From contig DPRM01000107.1 in the NCBI GenBank assembly GCA_003537645.1, forward strand, positions 1 through 63,295: a stretch of DNA of 63,295 nt. The letters are read 5' to 3'. Below the pieces are notes generated by a model. The model had not been told where the DNA came from and made no database searches. It saw nothing but the letters and a program-made list of their open reading frames with translations. Positions 33,608-43,700 of this stretch are shown here, one piece after another (within the stretch, counting starts at the first letter, position 1; every line of letters starts with the position of its first letter). This DNA is from Prolixibacteraceae bacterium (GTDB lineage: Bacteria > Bacteroidota > Bacteroidia > Bacteroidales > Prolixibacteraceae). Both the position numbers and the translations under genes were made by a program.

Positions 33608-34735
33608 TTAAATGTTCCTCTTTATCTGATCGTATAAATCGAGTAATTTCTTTGCCGCAACAAACGATGAAATTTCTTCTTTCAATACTTTTTCCTCCGA
33701 TTCTTCCATCAAAGCATTAATTTGTTCGTTTTGATAAAAGCTGTTTCGAAGGTGCTCGTTGATTGTTTCGTACATCCAGAATTTCGATTGCTCATTCCGC
33801 TTGTGCTGAAAATAACCATTGCCTTTTACATGTGCCAGATACTCGTCGATGGTTTCCCAGATTTCGCCAATGCCCGTTTTCATGTAGGCCGAACATGTGA
33901 GTACTTTTGGTTTCCATCCCGATTCGGTAGCTGGGAACAGGTGCAGCGCATTCATATACTGAACCCGTGCCAGTCCGGCTTTTTCGATGTTGTTTCCGTC
34001 GGCTTTGTTGATGGTGATGGCGTCGGCCATTTCCATGATACCGCGTTTGATTCCCTGCAGTTCGTCGCCAGCGCCGGCCAGCATCAGCAAAAGGAAAAAA
34101 TCGACCATCGAATTTACGGCAGTTTCGCTTTGCCCCACGCCCACAGTTTCAATAAAAATATGGTTGAACCCTGCCGCTTCGCAAAGCACAATTATCTCGC
34201 GTGTTTTGCGGGCCACACCGCCAAGCGATCCTGCTGACGGGGAAGGGCGGATATACGCGTTCGGATCGATGGAAAGGTCTTCCATCCGGGTTTTATCGCC
34301 CAAAATACTTCCCTTGGTACGCTCGCTGCTGGGGTCAATGGCCAAAACGGCAAGTTTGTGCCCATTCGAAGTAATGTGTTTCCCCATTGCTTCAATGAAG
34401 GTACTTTTGCCAACTCCCGGAACGCCGGTAATTCCTATACGAACCGAATTTCCGGAGAAAGGCAGACATTTTACGATTATTTCCTGTGCAATTTCCTGAT
34501 GTTCGGGTTTCGAGCTTTCAACCAGCGTTACCGCCTGGCTAAGTATGGTAATATCGCCATTCAGGATTCCGTCAACGTATTGCTGTACCGATAAACTGCG
34601 CTTTTTTTTGTGCTTCAGGAAACGCTTGACCGAGTCTTCGCTTACCGAAGGCAATGGTTCAATGCCCTGATTTACATTTAAACCCAGGTATGCCGGGTCG
34701 TTTTCTATATGTTGATGGTGGTGATCTCCAATCAT
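33608..34735 (-). CDS. meaB: Methylmalonyl-CoA mutase-associated GTPase
   Basis: 375 aa G3E-family P-loop GTPase. Walker A GVPGVGKST, the DPSSERTKGSILGDKTRM switch region, ETVGVGQSE and NKADGNN are all present. MeaB loads and protects the B12 cofactor of methylmalonyl-CoA mutase. The mutase itself is not in the window. The N-terminal His-rich stretch (HHHQH) is unusual and may bind metal, although it could be incidental. Together with NrdJ it shows that this cell relies on B12. Confidence 0.94.
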   Translation of the reverse strand: MIGDHHHQHIENDPAYLGLNVNQGIEPLPSVSEDSVKRFLKHKKKRSLSVQQYVDGILNGDITILSQAVTLVESSKPEHQEIAQEIIVKCLPFSGNSVRIGITGVPGVGKSTFIEAMGKHITSNGHKLAVLAIDPSSERTKGSILGDKTRMEDLSIDPNAYIRPSPSAGSLGGVARKTREIIVLCEAAGFNHIFIETVGVGQSETAVNSMVDFFLLLMLAGAGDELQGIKRGIMEMADAITINKADGNNIEKAGLARVQYMNALHLFPATESGWKPKVLTCSAYMKTGIGEIWETIDEYLAHVKGNGYFQHKRNEQSKFWMYETINEHLRNSFYQNEQINALMEESEEKVLKEEISSFVAAKKLLDLYDQIKRNI

Positions 34736-34753
34736 GTTCGCTAATATTTTATG

Positions 34754-34761
34754 CGAATGTA
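34754..34761 (-). promoter_or_regulatory. Candidate -7 element of meaB (TTCG variant)
   Basis: The minus strand reads TACATTCG, a TAnnTTCG variant, 18 bases before the start codon. No -33 was recognised. Confidence 0.3.
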
Positions 34762-34839
34762 GTTATCAGGAAAGAATAATAAATGGTTCTGTATCGATTT
34801 TAGCTGAAAATTGATGAAGAAGTGTTGATTTTATGGAAA

Positions 34840-34877
34840 AAAAGAAGCCACTTCATTTATTTGAAGTGGCTTCTTTT
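34840..34877 (-). terminator. Terminator of the DUF1573 gene
   Basis: Perfect 16-bp stem (34840-34855 with 34862-34877) ending in an A/T tract on both sides, 16 bases after the stop codon. Confidence 0.88.
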
Positions 34878-34893
34878 CATATTTCAGAGGAAA

Positions 34894-35988
34894 TTATTGC
34901 GTCAAAATATTGGTCGAAATCCTTAAAACGGTTGTTGGGTTTTTGGGGTCGTTGGTAATAATTGTAATGGTTTTGTTTTGGCGACCGCTTTTGCCTGCCG
35001 AGTCGAAAACAACTTTAAGAGGTACGCTTTCGTTCGAGGCAACCAGATTTTTAGATGGCGATACAGCCGTGCAACCACACGAACTTTTCACGTCGCGGAT
35101 AATCAAATCGCGTTTGCCAGTATTTTTCAGGTTAAAAGTATGTTCAACTTTGCTTCCGGGTTTAATATCGCCAAAATCGAACGACTCGACATCGTATTTT
35201 ACCAATGGGGCGTTGGCTAGCTCGGCGGCAGATAATTTCGAGAAATCTTCTTCCAGTGTAGTGCTAACAGCAATCGAATTTCGGTAATCGTCTTTTCCGT
35301 CAATATTGAGGTAAATGCGGTGCATTACAAAACCGTAAGCTTTTATTTTTGAAGCATCGAATGTTACAACCATGTACCCTTTTTGTTTTGGGGCAAGTGT
35401 GGCCGGCCTGATTACAGCGCTCAGGTGAGGAGGAGGTGTTTTGAAACTTAGCTGAACGGGCTGATCGGTGGTATTAATGATCTCGGTACTGTCTTTTCTA
35501 AGCTGATTTTCTTTGATCTGTACAAAAGCAATGTGATTGGTCTTGGCGCGAAGCGGACCTATCACGTTTGGAAAATCTTCTTCGATGGTTCTTGCACGGG
35601 GTGTTACATCGCCCAGAATGGTTAAAACAACATCCGGATTTTCGGCATTCGAGCTTACCCTGATGGTTTTGTTGAATACTCCGGGGCGGTTTCGTGGATC
35701 GTAACTTACTTTAATCAGTCCTTTTGCACCGGGTGCAATCGGTTGCCGGGTATATTCGGGCGTTGTACATCCGCACGATGCCTGAACATTGTTGATGATT
35801 AACGGAACCGAGCCGTCGTTCTTGAAATTGAAGGAAACGGTTTGTACTCCAAGTTCTTCCTTGAAAGTTCCGTAGTTGTGCTGAAGTTTTTCAAAAGCAA
35901 TGCGTGCCTTTGCTGTGGCTGTTTGTGCCTGAGTAAAAATGGGCAGACTTACGACCAGAGCAAACAAAAGTGCAATTCTGATTTTCAT
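34894..35988 (-). CDS. Exported protein with two DUF1573 (Ig-like/HYDIN-type) domains
   Basis: 364 aa. The signal peptide (MKIRIALLFALVVSLPIFTQAQ) sets the start at ATG 35988 rather than 36015. Two copies of the DUF1573 beta-sandwich are seen, each marked by SCGC (NNVQASCGCTTP and KSSCGCTAVSP). This family is abundant in Bacteroidota; its role is unknown. The cysteine pair might bind metal or form a disulfide. Divergent from the RprXY-like operon. Confidence 0.88.
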   Translation of the reverse strand: MKIRIALLFALVVSLPIFTQAQTATAKARIAFEKLQHNYGTFKEELGVQTVSFNFKNDGSVPLIINNVQASCGCTTPEYTRQPIAPGAKGLIKVSYDPRNRPGVFNKTIRVSSNAENPDVVLTILGDVTPRARTIEEDFPNVIGPLRAKTNHIAFVQIKENQLRKDSTEIINTTDQPVQLSFKTPPPHLSAVIRPATLAPKQKGYMVVTFDASKIKAYGFVMHRIYLNIDGKDDYRNSIAVSTTLEEDFSKLSAAELANAPLVKYDVESFDFGDIKPGSKVEHTFNLKNTGKRDLIIRDVKSSCGCTAVSPSKNLVASNESVPLKVVFDSAGKSGRQNKTITIITNDPKNPTTVLRISTNILTQ

Positions 35989-36041
35989 ATAGTTTTTTTT
36001 AATGTGGTAAGACAATTAATTCAATAGATTAAAGATGGGTA

Positions 36042-36074
36042 CAAATTTATTTTATTGTTCTGTAATTATTACAA
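36042..36074 (-). promoter_or_regulatory. Candidate promoter of the DUF1573 gene
   Basis: Minus strand: TTG (36074-36072), 22 bases, TAAATTTG (36049-36042). A leader of about 48 bases is predicted. Confidence 0.5.
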
Positions 36075-36100
36075 AACTAAAAAACCTTTTTTTGAATTGC

Positions 36101-36142
36101 TGTTAATGCGACCTAACTTTTGTTAATGAACTGTTAATGAAT
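36101..36142 (+). promoter_or_regulatory. Tandem direct repeats upstream of the two-component operon
   Basis: TGTTAATG occurs at 36101-36108, 36121-36128 and 36132-36139. The last two form tandem 11-mers, TGTTAATGAAC and TGTTAATGAAT. An 11-base period is what OmpR/PhoB-type regulators bind. A -7-like TAGCTTCG (36164-36171) follows 22 bases later, putting the repeats at an activator position. Confidence 0.6.
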
Positions 36143-36200
36143 TAAAGAGAATTGTTTTTTGCTTAGCTTCGTGTTTTAATAGCAAAATAATTGCGGTTTT

Positions 36201-37577
36201 ATGAAGAGGAATTCGATTGGTTTTGTAATAATAATGGCCACGTTTTCGGTATTGGGCATTCTGCTTATTCAGTTTTTGTTCCTGAAAAATTCGTATGACC
36301 TGAACGAAAAACAGTTTCACGAATTAACGAACAGCGCCCTCCGAAGTGTTGCCAGCCAAATAAACGAATACAACAGTAAAATTCACGGGCACAGTATAAA
36401 ACACGGCGATGCCAACCCTGTCGATCAGATTTCGAACAACTATTACGTTGTAAATGTGAACGATGTGATTGATCCGAATATTCTGGGTCATCTTCTTAAT
36501 GTCGAATTCAAAAAGCGAAATCTGAACCTTCCTTTTGAATATGGAATTTACGACTGCGATTCGAAAAAAATGGTGCAGGGGAATAATCTTGGTGCCAATT
36601 CAAAAACCGGTAAGAAAAAATCTATCAAAAATAATGATACTCTTTCGTGCAGCATGGAGGAACTTATGTATGAAAATCATGTAAGGAAAGAGGATAAAAA
36701 AAGCAAAGTATGCAATCTGCCCACCTGCGAAAAATACACCTATTATTTTGGGGTTCATTTTCCCGATCGTTCGCAATTTTATAATTCGCGGCTGATTGCC
36801 TGGTATTTCATGACCGGAATCTTGTTTTTCGTTGTGCTTTTCTTTGGTTATGCGCTTTATATCATCATAAAGCAGCAGCAACTTAGCGAGATACAGAAGA
36901 ATTTTATCAATAATCTGACACACGAGTTTAAAACTCCAATCGCATCGATTGACCTGGCCGCAAAGGTGCTTTCGAATCCGAAAATTGCAGAACAACCCGA
37001 ACGGCTGGGCGAATATGTGAAGATTGTCGGACAGCAAAACAAGCGGCTTTCGGCTCATGTTGAGAAACTGCTTCAAATGGCAACCATCGAAAAAACAAAG
37101 CTGCACCTAAATCTGGAGCGGATTGAACTAAAATCGTTTATTGAAGATTCTGTCAGGGAATTCAGGAATAGCCAAAATGGGAATGCTTATTCTATACAGC
37201 TTGTTTCGAATGTCGAAAATGCAGTAATTTCAGCAGATAAACTTCATTTTTCGAACCTGATTTTTAATATTCTCGACAACGCTATCAAGTATTGTTCTGT
37301 CGATCCGGATATCAACATCAGGCTCGATGAAATCAAAAACCGATATATTATTTCGTTTGACGACAATGGAATAGGAATACCAAAAGATTACCGAAAGAAA
37401 ATATTTAACCGGTTTTATCGTGTTCCAACAGGCAATGTGCACGACGTGAAAGGCTTTGGACTTGGGCTCGATTATGTGCAAAAAATTGCACAAAGGCATG
37501 GTTGGCGAATAAAAGTGACGGAAAATTCACGGAAAGGCAGTACATTTATTGTTGAAATTAAGAAGTCAGCAAAATGA
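36201..37577 (+). CDS. Sensor histidine kinase, RprX-like
   Basis: 458 aa. Transmembrane helices at about 6-29 and 200-225 flank a periplasmic sensor. Then HisKA with the phospho-histidine in NLTHEFKTPIAS and HATPase (LIFNILDNAIKY, DDNGIGIP, GFGLGLDYV). The domain layout resembles RprX of Bacteroides. Four-base overlap (ATGA) with the response regulator gene, so the two are cotranslated. The signal is unknown. Confidence 0.9.
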   Translation: MKRNSIGFVIIMATFSVLGILLIQFLFLKNSYDLNEKQFHELTNSALRSVASQINEYNSKIHGHSIKHGDANPVDQISNNYYVVNVNDVIDPNILGHLLNVEFKKRNLNLPFEYGIYDCDSKKMVQGNNLGANSKTGKKKSIKNNDTLSCSMEELMYENHVRKEDKKSKVCNLPTCEKYTYYFGVHFPDRSQFYNSRLIAWYFMTGILFFVVLFFGYALYIIIKQQQLSEIQKNFINNLTHEFKTPIASIDLAAKVLSNPKIAEQPERLGEYVKIVGQQNKRLSAHVEKLLQMATIEKTKLHLNLERIELKSFIEDSVREFRNSQNGNAYSIQLVSNVENAVISADKLHFSNLIFNILDNAIKYCSVDPDINIRLDEIKNRYIISFDDNGIGIPKDYRKKIFNRFYRVPTGNVHDVKGFGLGLDYVQKIAQRHGWRIKVTENSRKGSTFIVEIKKSAK

Positions 37578-38284
37578 ACAATCAAGGCGAAAAAATTCTG
37601 TTGGTTGAGGACGACAAAACCCTCAATTTTATCATCAAAGATAATCTCGAACAAGCTGGTTATGTGGTAACTTCAGCCGAAGATGGCGAAGTTGCTGTTA
37701 AGATATTTTCTTCAGGAAAATTTAATTTGTGCCTGTTTGATGTAATGCTCCCCAAAAAGGATGGTTTTACGCTTGCAAAAGAAGTACGTGAAATAGATGA
37801 CCATGTGCCGATTATTTTCCTGACCGCCCGTTCGATGACCGAAGACCGGATTACCGGATTGACAATTGGGGGCGATGATTACATTACCAAGCCATTCAGC
37901 ATGGAAGAATTGCTCCTGAAGATCAGGATATTTCTGAAAAGAAGTATGGGAGTAACTGATAGCTCGACCGAAAAGAGTTATTATAAAGTCGGGCATTTCA
38001 ACTTTTATTTTGAAAGTCTGGTACTTGAGACTTCCGAAGAGAAGAAAACACTGACTTACAAGGAAGCCGAGCTTTTACGCTATTTTTGCGATAACCCGAA
38101 CAAAGTACTGAGCCGATCCGACATTTTGAAACATGTTTGGGGATCGGACGATTATTATCTTGGCCGAAGTCTGGATGTGTTTATTTCGAGGTTAAGAAAA
38201 TATCTGGGTAGCGACGAAAATATCAAAATACTGAATCTCCACGGAATTGGCTTCAGGTTTAATGCTACGATATCCAAAAGCTGA
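37574..38284 (+). CDS. OmpR-family response regulator, RprY-like
   Basis: 236 aa. Receiver domain with the phospho-acceptor Asp in CLFDVMLPKKDG and the lysine in YITKPFSMEEL, followed by an OmpR/PhoB winged-helix domain (about 140-232; YKEAELLRYF, LDVFISRLRKYL). Partner of the kinase upstream. The tandem 11-bp repeats at 36121-36142 are a plausible binding site and suggest autoregulation. Confidence 0.92.
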   Translation: MNNQGEKILLVEDDKTLNFIIKDNLEQAGYVVTSAEDGEVAVKIFSSGKFNLCLFDVMLPKKDGFTLAKEVREIDDHVPIIFLTARSMTEDRITGLTIGGDDYITKPFSMEELLLKIRIFLKRSMGVTDSSTEKSYYKVGHFNFYFESLVLETSEEKKTLTYKEAELLRYFCDNPNKVLSRSDILKHVWGSDDYYLGRSLDVFISRLRKYLGSDENIKILNLHGIGFRFNATISKS

Positions 38285-38314
38285 CCCGATTGTAATCTTT
38301 CATTCACCTGTAAT

Positions 38315-38683
38315 ATGACAGTTACACAACTACTTTTACTGGCCATCATCGGTTTGATGGCAGGTGTTTTCAGTGGCACCTTTGGAGTAGGAGGGGCAAT
38401 TATTGTTATTCCTTCACTTGTTTTCTTTTTAGGACTATCGCAACATCAGGCACAGGGAACTTCACTGGCCTTTATGATTCCTCCGGTAACGCTTATGGCA
38501 GCTCTCAATTACTCGAAAAACGGATATGTAAACTGGAAATTTGCGATCGTACTGGCGATAATGTTTGTTGTCGGCACTTATTTTGGTTCGATGCTTTCAG
38601 TTAGCATTCCTGAAAAAATCCTGAAGAAAATGTTTGGTGGCCTGCTGCTTTTGGTGGCGTTAAAAATTATCTTCTCGAAATAA
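38315..38683 (+). CDS. Half-length TauE/SafE (TSUP) membrane protein
   Basis: 122 aa, about four hydrophobic helices. GVFSGTFGVGGAIIVIPSLV is the TSUP repeat motif. Full-length members have two such repeats (about 240-260 aa); this one has a single repeat and would have to work as a dimer. The open frame looks intact, not truncated. It follows the response regulator by 30 bases and may be in its operon. The family carries sulfite, sulfonates or other anions. Confidence 0.85.
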   Translation: MTVTQLLLLAIIGLMAGVFSGTFGVGGAIIVIPSLVFFLGLSQHQAQGTSLAFMIPPVTLMAALNYSKNGYVNWKFAIVLAIMFVVGTYFGSMLSVSIPEKILKKMFGGLLLLVALKIIFSK

Positions 38684-38745
38684 TTATAAACACCTTTTCA
38701 AAATTAGATAAGTAGTTAGAACATTTTAATGTCGTATTTATTTAC

Positions 38746-38833
38746 GACTCACCCCCACGTCCGCTCGCGGACGTCCCCCCTCTCTTTTTTGAAAGAGAGG
38801 GGGAAAGCATCGCAGATGCGAAGGGGGTGAGTC
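38746..38833. repeat. Cloverleaf-type repeat element (four-way junction)
   Basis: A perfect 11-bp outer stem, GACTCACCCCC (38746-38756) with GGGGGTGAGTC (38823-38833), encloses three perfect inner hairpins: 8 bp (38757-38764 with 38767-38774), 12 bp (38776-38787 with 38792-38803) and 5 bp (38807-38811 with 38815-38819). The whole 88-bp unit can fold into a four-armed structure in DNA or RNA. I recall similar GACTCACCCC...GGGGTGAGTC elements in other Bacteroidota genomes, so this is probably a dispersed repeat. Confidence 0.85.
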
Positions 38834-38897
38834 AAAATAGAATCTCAATTTTAAATATGACACTATTAAATTCCGATTACTTAGTATTGCTGTGCGC

Positions 38898-38939
38898 TGC
38901 ACCTTACCAGCTTTTATCTGCTAATTACTACAAATATTT
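38898..38939. repeat. Dispersed repeat, partial copy
   Basis: TGCACCTTACCAGC... to CTACAAATATT is closely similar to 31631-31673. The left arm of the palindrome seen there is missing here. Confidence 0.6.
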
Positions 38940-39052
38940 TATGGCTCTGCCGCTATCTGTGAGCTAATGAGTAAACGGAAACGGATTTTTCAGCATAGTC
39001 AGATATTGGTTATTTCTTCAATTTAAAATAAACAGATATATAATACAAAAAA

Positions 39053-39080
39053 GGCTGTCCCAATTTTCATCGGGACAGCC
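39053..39080 (-). terminator. Terminator of the first SusC/SusD operon
   Basis: GGCTGTCCC (39053-39061) pairs with GGGACAGCC (39072-39080). An A-tract at 39047-39052 gives the T-run in the minus-strand transcript. Confidence 0.82.
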
Positions 39081-39137
39081 AATTCTTTGTATGTTGGGTT
39101 AGCTGTATTTCAGCCAACACTTACCAATTTGTTAAAA

Positions 39138-40676
39138 CTATGGAAGTACAGTACCAATTGCTTTGTTGTAATCGGTTTCTTTTTCCGGAATTTTCCAAAC
39201 CCAATTGTTTTTATCGGCAGGGCCATAAGTCACATCAAGAGTTGAAACAAAGTTTCCTCCGGCTGCATAATTCTTACGGCTAACACCATCTCCCCAACGT
39301 TTGAGGTCGAACCAGTCAAATCCTTCGCCCCAAAGCTCGATTGCACGGTAGGTTTTGATTTCTTCCAGCAAGCTTGCGCCTGTTTTTGTACAGGTATAAT
39401 TTGGGTCACGGCCACTGTCTTTGTTTAAAGCAATAAGTGCATTTTGAGCACCGGTTGCATCAGATAAGAAGTGTTTTGCTTCAGCTTCAATCAGGTACAT
39501 TTCAGAAGAACGGAAGTGATTCAGGTTTCCAACGCCAGGAAGATCTTGTGCACCAATCTTAAATTGCATGTAGGCATAAGCCGATGCAGTAGAGTAGAGT
39601 TTTGGGAATAGAGAAAAAGCCTGAGTCTTCAATGCTGCACTTGCCAAACCGGTTGAAGTTGTATAAGTATAACCGGTAGGATCGAGGAACAGGCTACGAC
39701 GAACATCGGTTGCAGGAATTTTATTGAATAATTCACGGCTGATACATTTAGGGTATGTTCTTACAGCACTTGCACTCGAGTTGTAGGCAATATACGAAAA
39801 GTACGAATAGAAGTACAATGTTTCGTCAGATGCTCCGTAGCTACTCCAGATCCACTCTTTATTTGGAGTGTAGAATCCTGCTTTGTACTCGGTATTACTC
39901 ATCAATGGGTATCCTGTACGGGCATTAACTGCCATTGTGGAAGCTTTGCTATAATCCTGACGGGTTATTGCGGCTCGTGCATAAACGGCGTAAGCTACGT
40001 TTTTATCAGGATCGTAATTGCTGGAGCGTTTCTTTCCTGAAGATGTGTAAAGGGCGATTGCTTCATCAAGGTCGCTGTATACCTGATCGTAAACCTGCTT
40101 TAAAGTTGAAAGAGGCTGGTCGCCGGTAGAGATATCGGTACGCAATACCAATCCTTCGCTTGCTCCGTTATTCGAATCGCTCCAACGTTTACAATATAAC
40201 TGTGAAAGCATAAAGTAACTGTATGAACGGAATGTTAGCGCCTGTGCCTTAATAAATTGTTTTTCGGCATCAGTCCCTTTTGCTTCATCAATATTTTCAA
40301 TGATAAAGTTTGCATTACCAATAATCATATAGTAATAATACCAGGGATAGTAAAGATATATGCTCGATATATTTTCGTGGTAGTCGGAGTTAATAATCGG
40401 AGCCCATCCAGTTAAGTTAACGTAGAAGTGATTTCCGGGATAGTTTCCGTAGTACATTTTGATGGTTCCTTCTCCGTTGAATCCCTGAGATCCAAGGTAC
40501 TGCATTGTCATCAGTTTGTTTATGCCGTTTATTGCCAATGCAGCATTATCGGTGGTCTCAAAAATAGTTGTAGTTGCTGATTCTGCTGTTGGTTTTGTGT
40601 CGAGATAATCCTCGGAACAAGAGCTCCAGGATAACACTCCAACCAATAAGTAAGTTAATAATCTTATATTCTTCAT
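39138..40676 (-). CDS. SusD/RagB family substrate-binding lipoprotein (pair 1)
   Basis: 512 aa. Lipobox WSSC (Cys20) with acidic residues after it, so an outer-membrane surface lipoprotein. The helical TPR-like SusD core is seen in KAQALTFRSYSYFMLSQLY, and the C-terminal EIKTYRAIELWGEGFDWFDLKRW is a family signature. It would capture a glycan or other nutrient and hand it to the SusC barrel. It follows the SusC gene by 24 bases. Ligand unknown; rich in Tyr and Trp, as is common at sugar-binding faces. Confidence 0.93.
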   Translation of the reverse strand: MKNIRLLTYLLVGVLSWSSCSEDYLDTKPTAESATTTIFETTDNAALAINGINKLMTMQYLGSQGFNGEGTIKMYYGNYPGNHFYVNLTGWAPIINSDYHENISSIYLYYPWYYYYMIIGNANFIIENIDEAKGTDAEKQFIKAQALTFRSYSYFMLSQLYCKRWSDSNNGASEGLVLRTDISTGDQPLSTLKQVYDQVYSDLDEAIALYTSSGKKRSSNYDPDKNVAYAVYARAAITRQDYSKASTMAVNARTGYPLMSNTEYKAGFYTPNKEWIWSSYGASDETLYFYSYFSYIAYNSSASAVRTYPKCISRELFNKIPATDVRRSLFLDPTGYTYTTSTGLASAALKTQAFSLFPKLYSTASAYAYMQFKIGAQDLPGVGNLNHFRSSEMYLIEAEAKHFLSDATGAQNALIALNKDSGRDPNYTCTKTGASLLEEIKTYRAIELWGEGFDWFDLKRWGDGVSRKNYAAGGNFVSTLDVTYGPADKNNWVWKIPEKETDYNKAIGTVLP

Positions 40677-40700
40677 ATTGATATTTTTTTATGCTCGTTA

Positions 40701-43700
40701 TTATAACTTAATATTAATTCCCAGAGAGAAAACCCGTGCTGTTACGAATGCATTGTCATTTGTTCCGGCATACGATTGCTGTGGGTTCATACCTCTCATT
40801 TTTGTGAAAGTCGCTAAATTCTCAACTGATAAACTGGCAGACAGGTTGCTGATGTCTAATCTGTTGGTGAAGTTTTTTGAGAAGTTGTAGTTTAGACCGA
40901 TATTTTTCACAACCAGGTATGAAGCATCAAGCAGGAAGCGTGTTGAAGTCGCATCGTTAAAGGTGCTTAGTCCGTAGTTAACAACAGGAACTCCATTTGG
41001 GTCGATACGGTCAGCCGAAGTTTCTGTCATACCGGCAGGTACGCCATCCCATGCATTAAGTACATCCGAATGGATTGCATGTGGAGTTGCGCTTACCGAC
41101 ATTAAGCTCTGGTACGAATAATCCAAAGTTTTTCCACCAATCGAGTAGGTGCAAATCATTGAAAGGTCGAAACTCTTGTAGCTTAAAGATGTTGAGAAAC
41201 TACCGAATAAATCAGGAATAGCACTTCCACTCCAGTCTTTAGCAGCGTAAGTTGTATAAGTACTATAATTTTTATCACCAATTGTTACTAAGTAAGCTGC
41301 AGGAAATTGAGTTTTACCTTCAACTGCTTCGCCAATGTAGTATTTTTCCAGATCAGGCTTATACAACGATCTACCGGTCATTTGGTCAACTCCTTCGTAC
41401 TGGAACATCCAGAAGTCATAAATTCCATGACCTTCCATGTATTTTTTAGTTCCGCTTACAATACCATTTTTCCTGTTTTGTTCAGGTAGAGTTACGATTT
41501 TGTTTGTAAGGGTAGTGGCATTAATCCCCAAATTCCATTTCAAGTCTTTGGTCTTGATAACATCAACGTCGAAAATCAATTCTAAACCGCGATTCGATAC
41601 AGAACCAAGGTTTTTGGTAATTGTTGCTTCCGCTGTAGATGTTGAAGTTCCGCCGGCAGAAAGTGGAAGATAGATGTCAAACAATAGATCTTGTGAACGT
41701 TTGTCGAAATATTCGAGGGATAAATTTGCCCTGTTGAAGAAAGTACCTTCTAAAGCAACACCAAACGAACTCGAAGTTTCCCATTGAATGTCGAGTGCTT
41801 CGTTTTGAGTTTTAAATGCAGCACCTTTGTTTGCATTCTGCTCCATTGCATAGAGTGCCATATAGCCATAATAATCAACGCTGGCGTCATTTCCTACTTC
41901 ACCATAAGATGCTCTTAATTTCAACATGTTAACCTGTTCTTGCAGAGAAGCCATGAAATCTTCTTTCGAAATGGTCCAGCTGGCACCTGTTGACCAGAAA
42001 TTTCCCCAACGGTTATCTTTGTAGAAACGCGAAGAACCGTCTCTGCGGAAAGATGCTTCGGCGAAGTATTTATTATTGTAGTTGTAACGGGCGCGCGACA
42101 AGTAGCTCTCGGTACGGTAATTATTCTGATAGCCATCAAGAGAAGTAATATTGGTAAAGTTTATTAGCTCCGTTCCTCCCTCGAAAGTTTCAGTTGTTTT
42201 ATATCCGTAGGTGTAAGCATAGTTGTAATTGTAGCTTTCGTGACCTGCAAATAAATCGACATTGTGCAAATTAATTGCCTTGTTCCAATTCAACTGTTGC
42301 TGAAGTGTATAAATCTTGTAACGGTAAAAGGTACGTGAAGCACGTCCTGAGTTTCCTGCACCGTCGCCGATTGTTGCATTGTTGTATGTCTGTCTTTCTG
42401 TAGCTCTGGTGTTCATATCGCCTTTGAGCGAAAATGTGAAGTCATTAAGAAAATTGATATCCATGAAAACCTGACTTTGCAAAGTATTTCTGTAAGTCTT
42501 GTCCATATTCAGTTGTGTTTCCCACACGATATGGCGGTCGAGGTTTTGAGGACGGGCATACTGGCTACCCCTGTCGAATTGTTTTGCTCCGTTTGCGTCT
42601 AAAATAAAATCTCCTGTGGTCATATCATGCAGGTAAACCGGATAGATAGGAGCTACGTTGCGGGCGTAGTAGAACGGATTGATAAAGGTAGTAGCACTTC
42701 CGGCATCACCTGTAGTGTTATTTGAAACCTGATGAGATCCGGCAAGTGACAATCCTGCTTTTATCCATTTTTTGGGAGTAATATTAATGTTTGTGCGGCC
42801 TGTAAAACGTTTGAAATCTGATGATTCAACATATCCTTTTTCATCAAGGTAACCGGTTGAGAAGAAATAGTTGCTCTTTGCTGAAGCACCTTCGCCACTA
42901 ACGGTGTAGTCCTGACGGTGTCCTAAACGTTCGATGTCTTCGTACCAGTCAAGGTCGTTGTAACCTGAATGAACTTGTGCTCCGGCAACCAATTTGCCGT
43001 TTGCATCGAATAATTCAGCTTCAGGTTTGTTGTAAATATTATACTTTAAAGTGTTAGAAACCAGCGATTTTGAGGCCTCGGCACCAGCCAGTTCTGCGGT
43101 TGGGTATTTTGCTGCCTGTGCGGTCATCAGATTGTTCCGGTAACCTTTCCACATCACTTCCATATAGTCGTCGGCTCCGAGTCTGTCATATTCTTTCAAA
43201 CCTCTGTTATAAACACCCTGGTTGATATTTACACGAAGCCCAACACCGTCGGTTTTACCTTTTTTGGTGGTAATAAGGATTACCCCATTCGAAGCACGGT
43301 TTCCGTACAATGCCGAAGACGCTGCATCTTTCAGTACAGTAATGTTTTCAATGTCCTGTGGGTTCATGTCCGAAACATTACCACCATAAGGAACACCATC
43401 AACAACATACAGCGGTGCGTTTGAGCCATTAACAGAACTGAATCCGCGGATACGGATAGTAGCGTCTGAACCAGGTTCGCCGTAAGTGTTATTTACCTGA
43501 ACACCAGCAGCTTTTCCTTCGAGTACCCCTGAAACACTTGATACCGGCCGACTCTCAATCGATTTTGAGTTAACGGTAGAAATGGCTCCGGTAAGCGATT
43601 CTTTTTTTGCGGTACCGTAGGCAACAATAACAACCTCGTCAACAGTTACATCTTCCGATTTAAGTTGAACATTAATTGTTGTCTGGTTACCGATTGTGAT

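Larger units (their letters stand above)
38684..39137. other. Intergenic region rich in repeats
   Basis: No gene was recognised in these 454 bases between the TSUP gene and the first SusD. Contents: the four-way-junction repeat (38746-38833), a partial dispersed repeat (38898-38939) and the SusD terminator (39053-39080). Confidence 0.7.
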
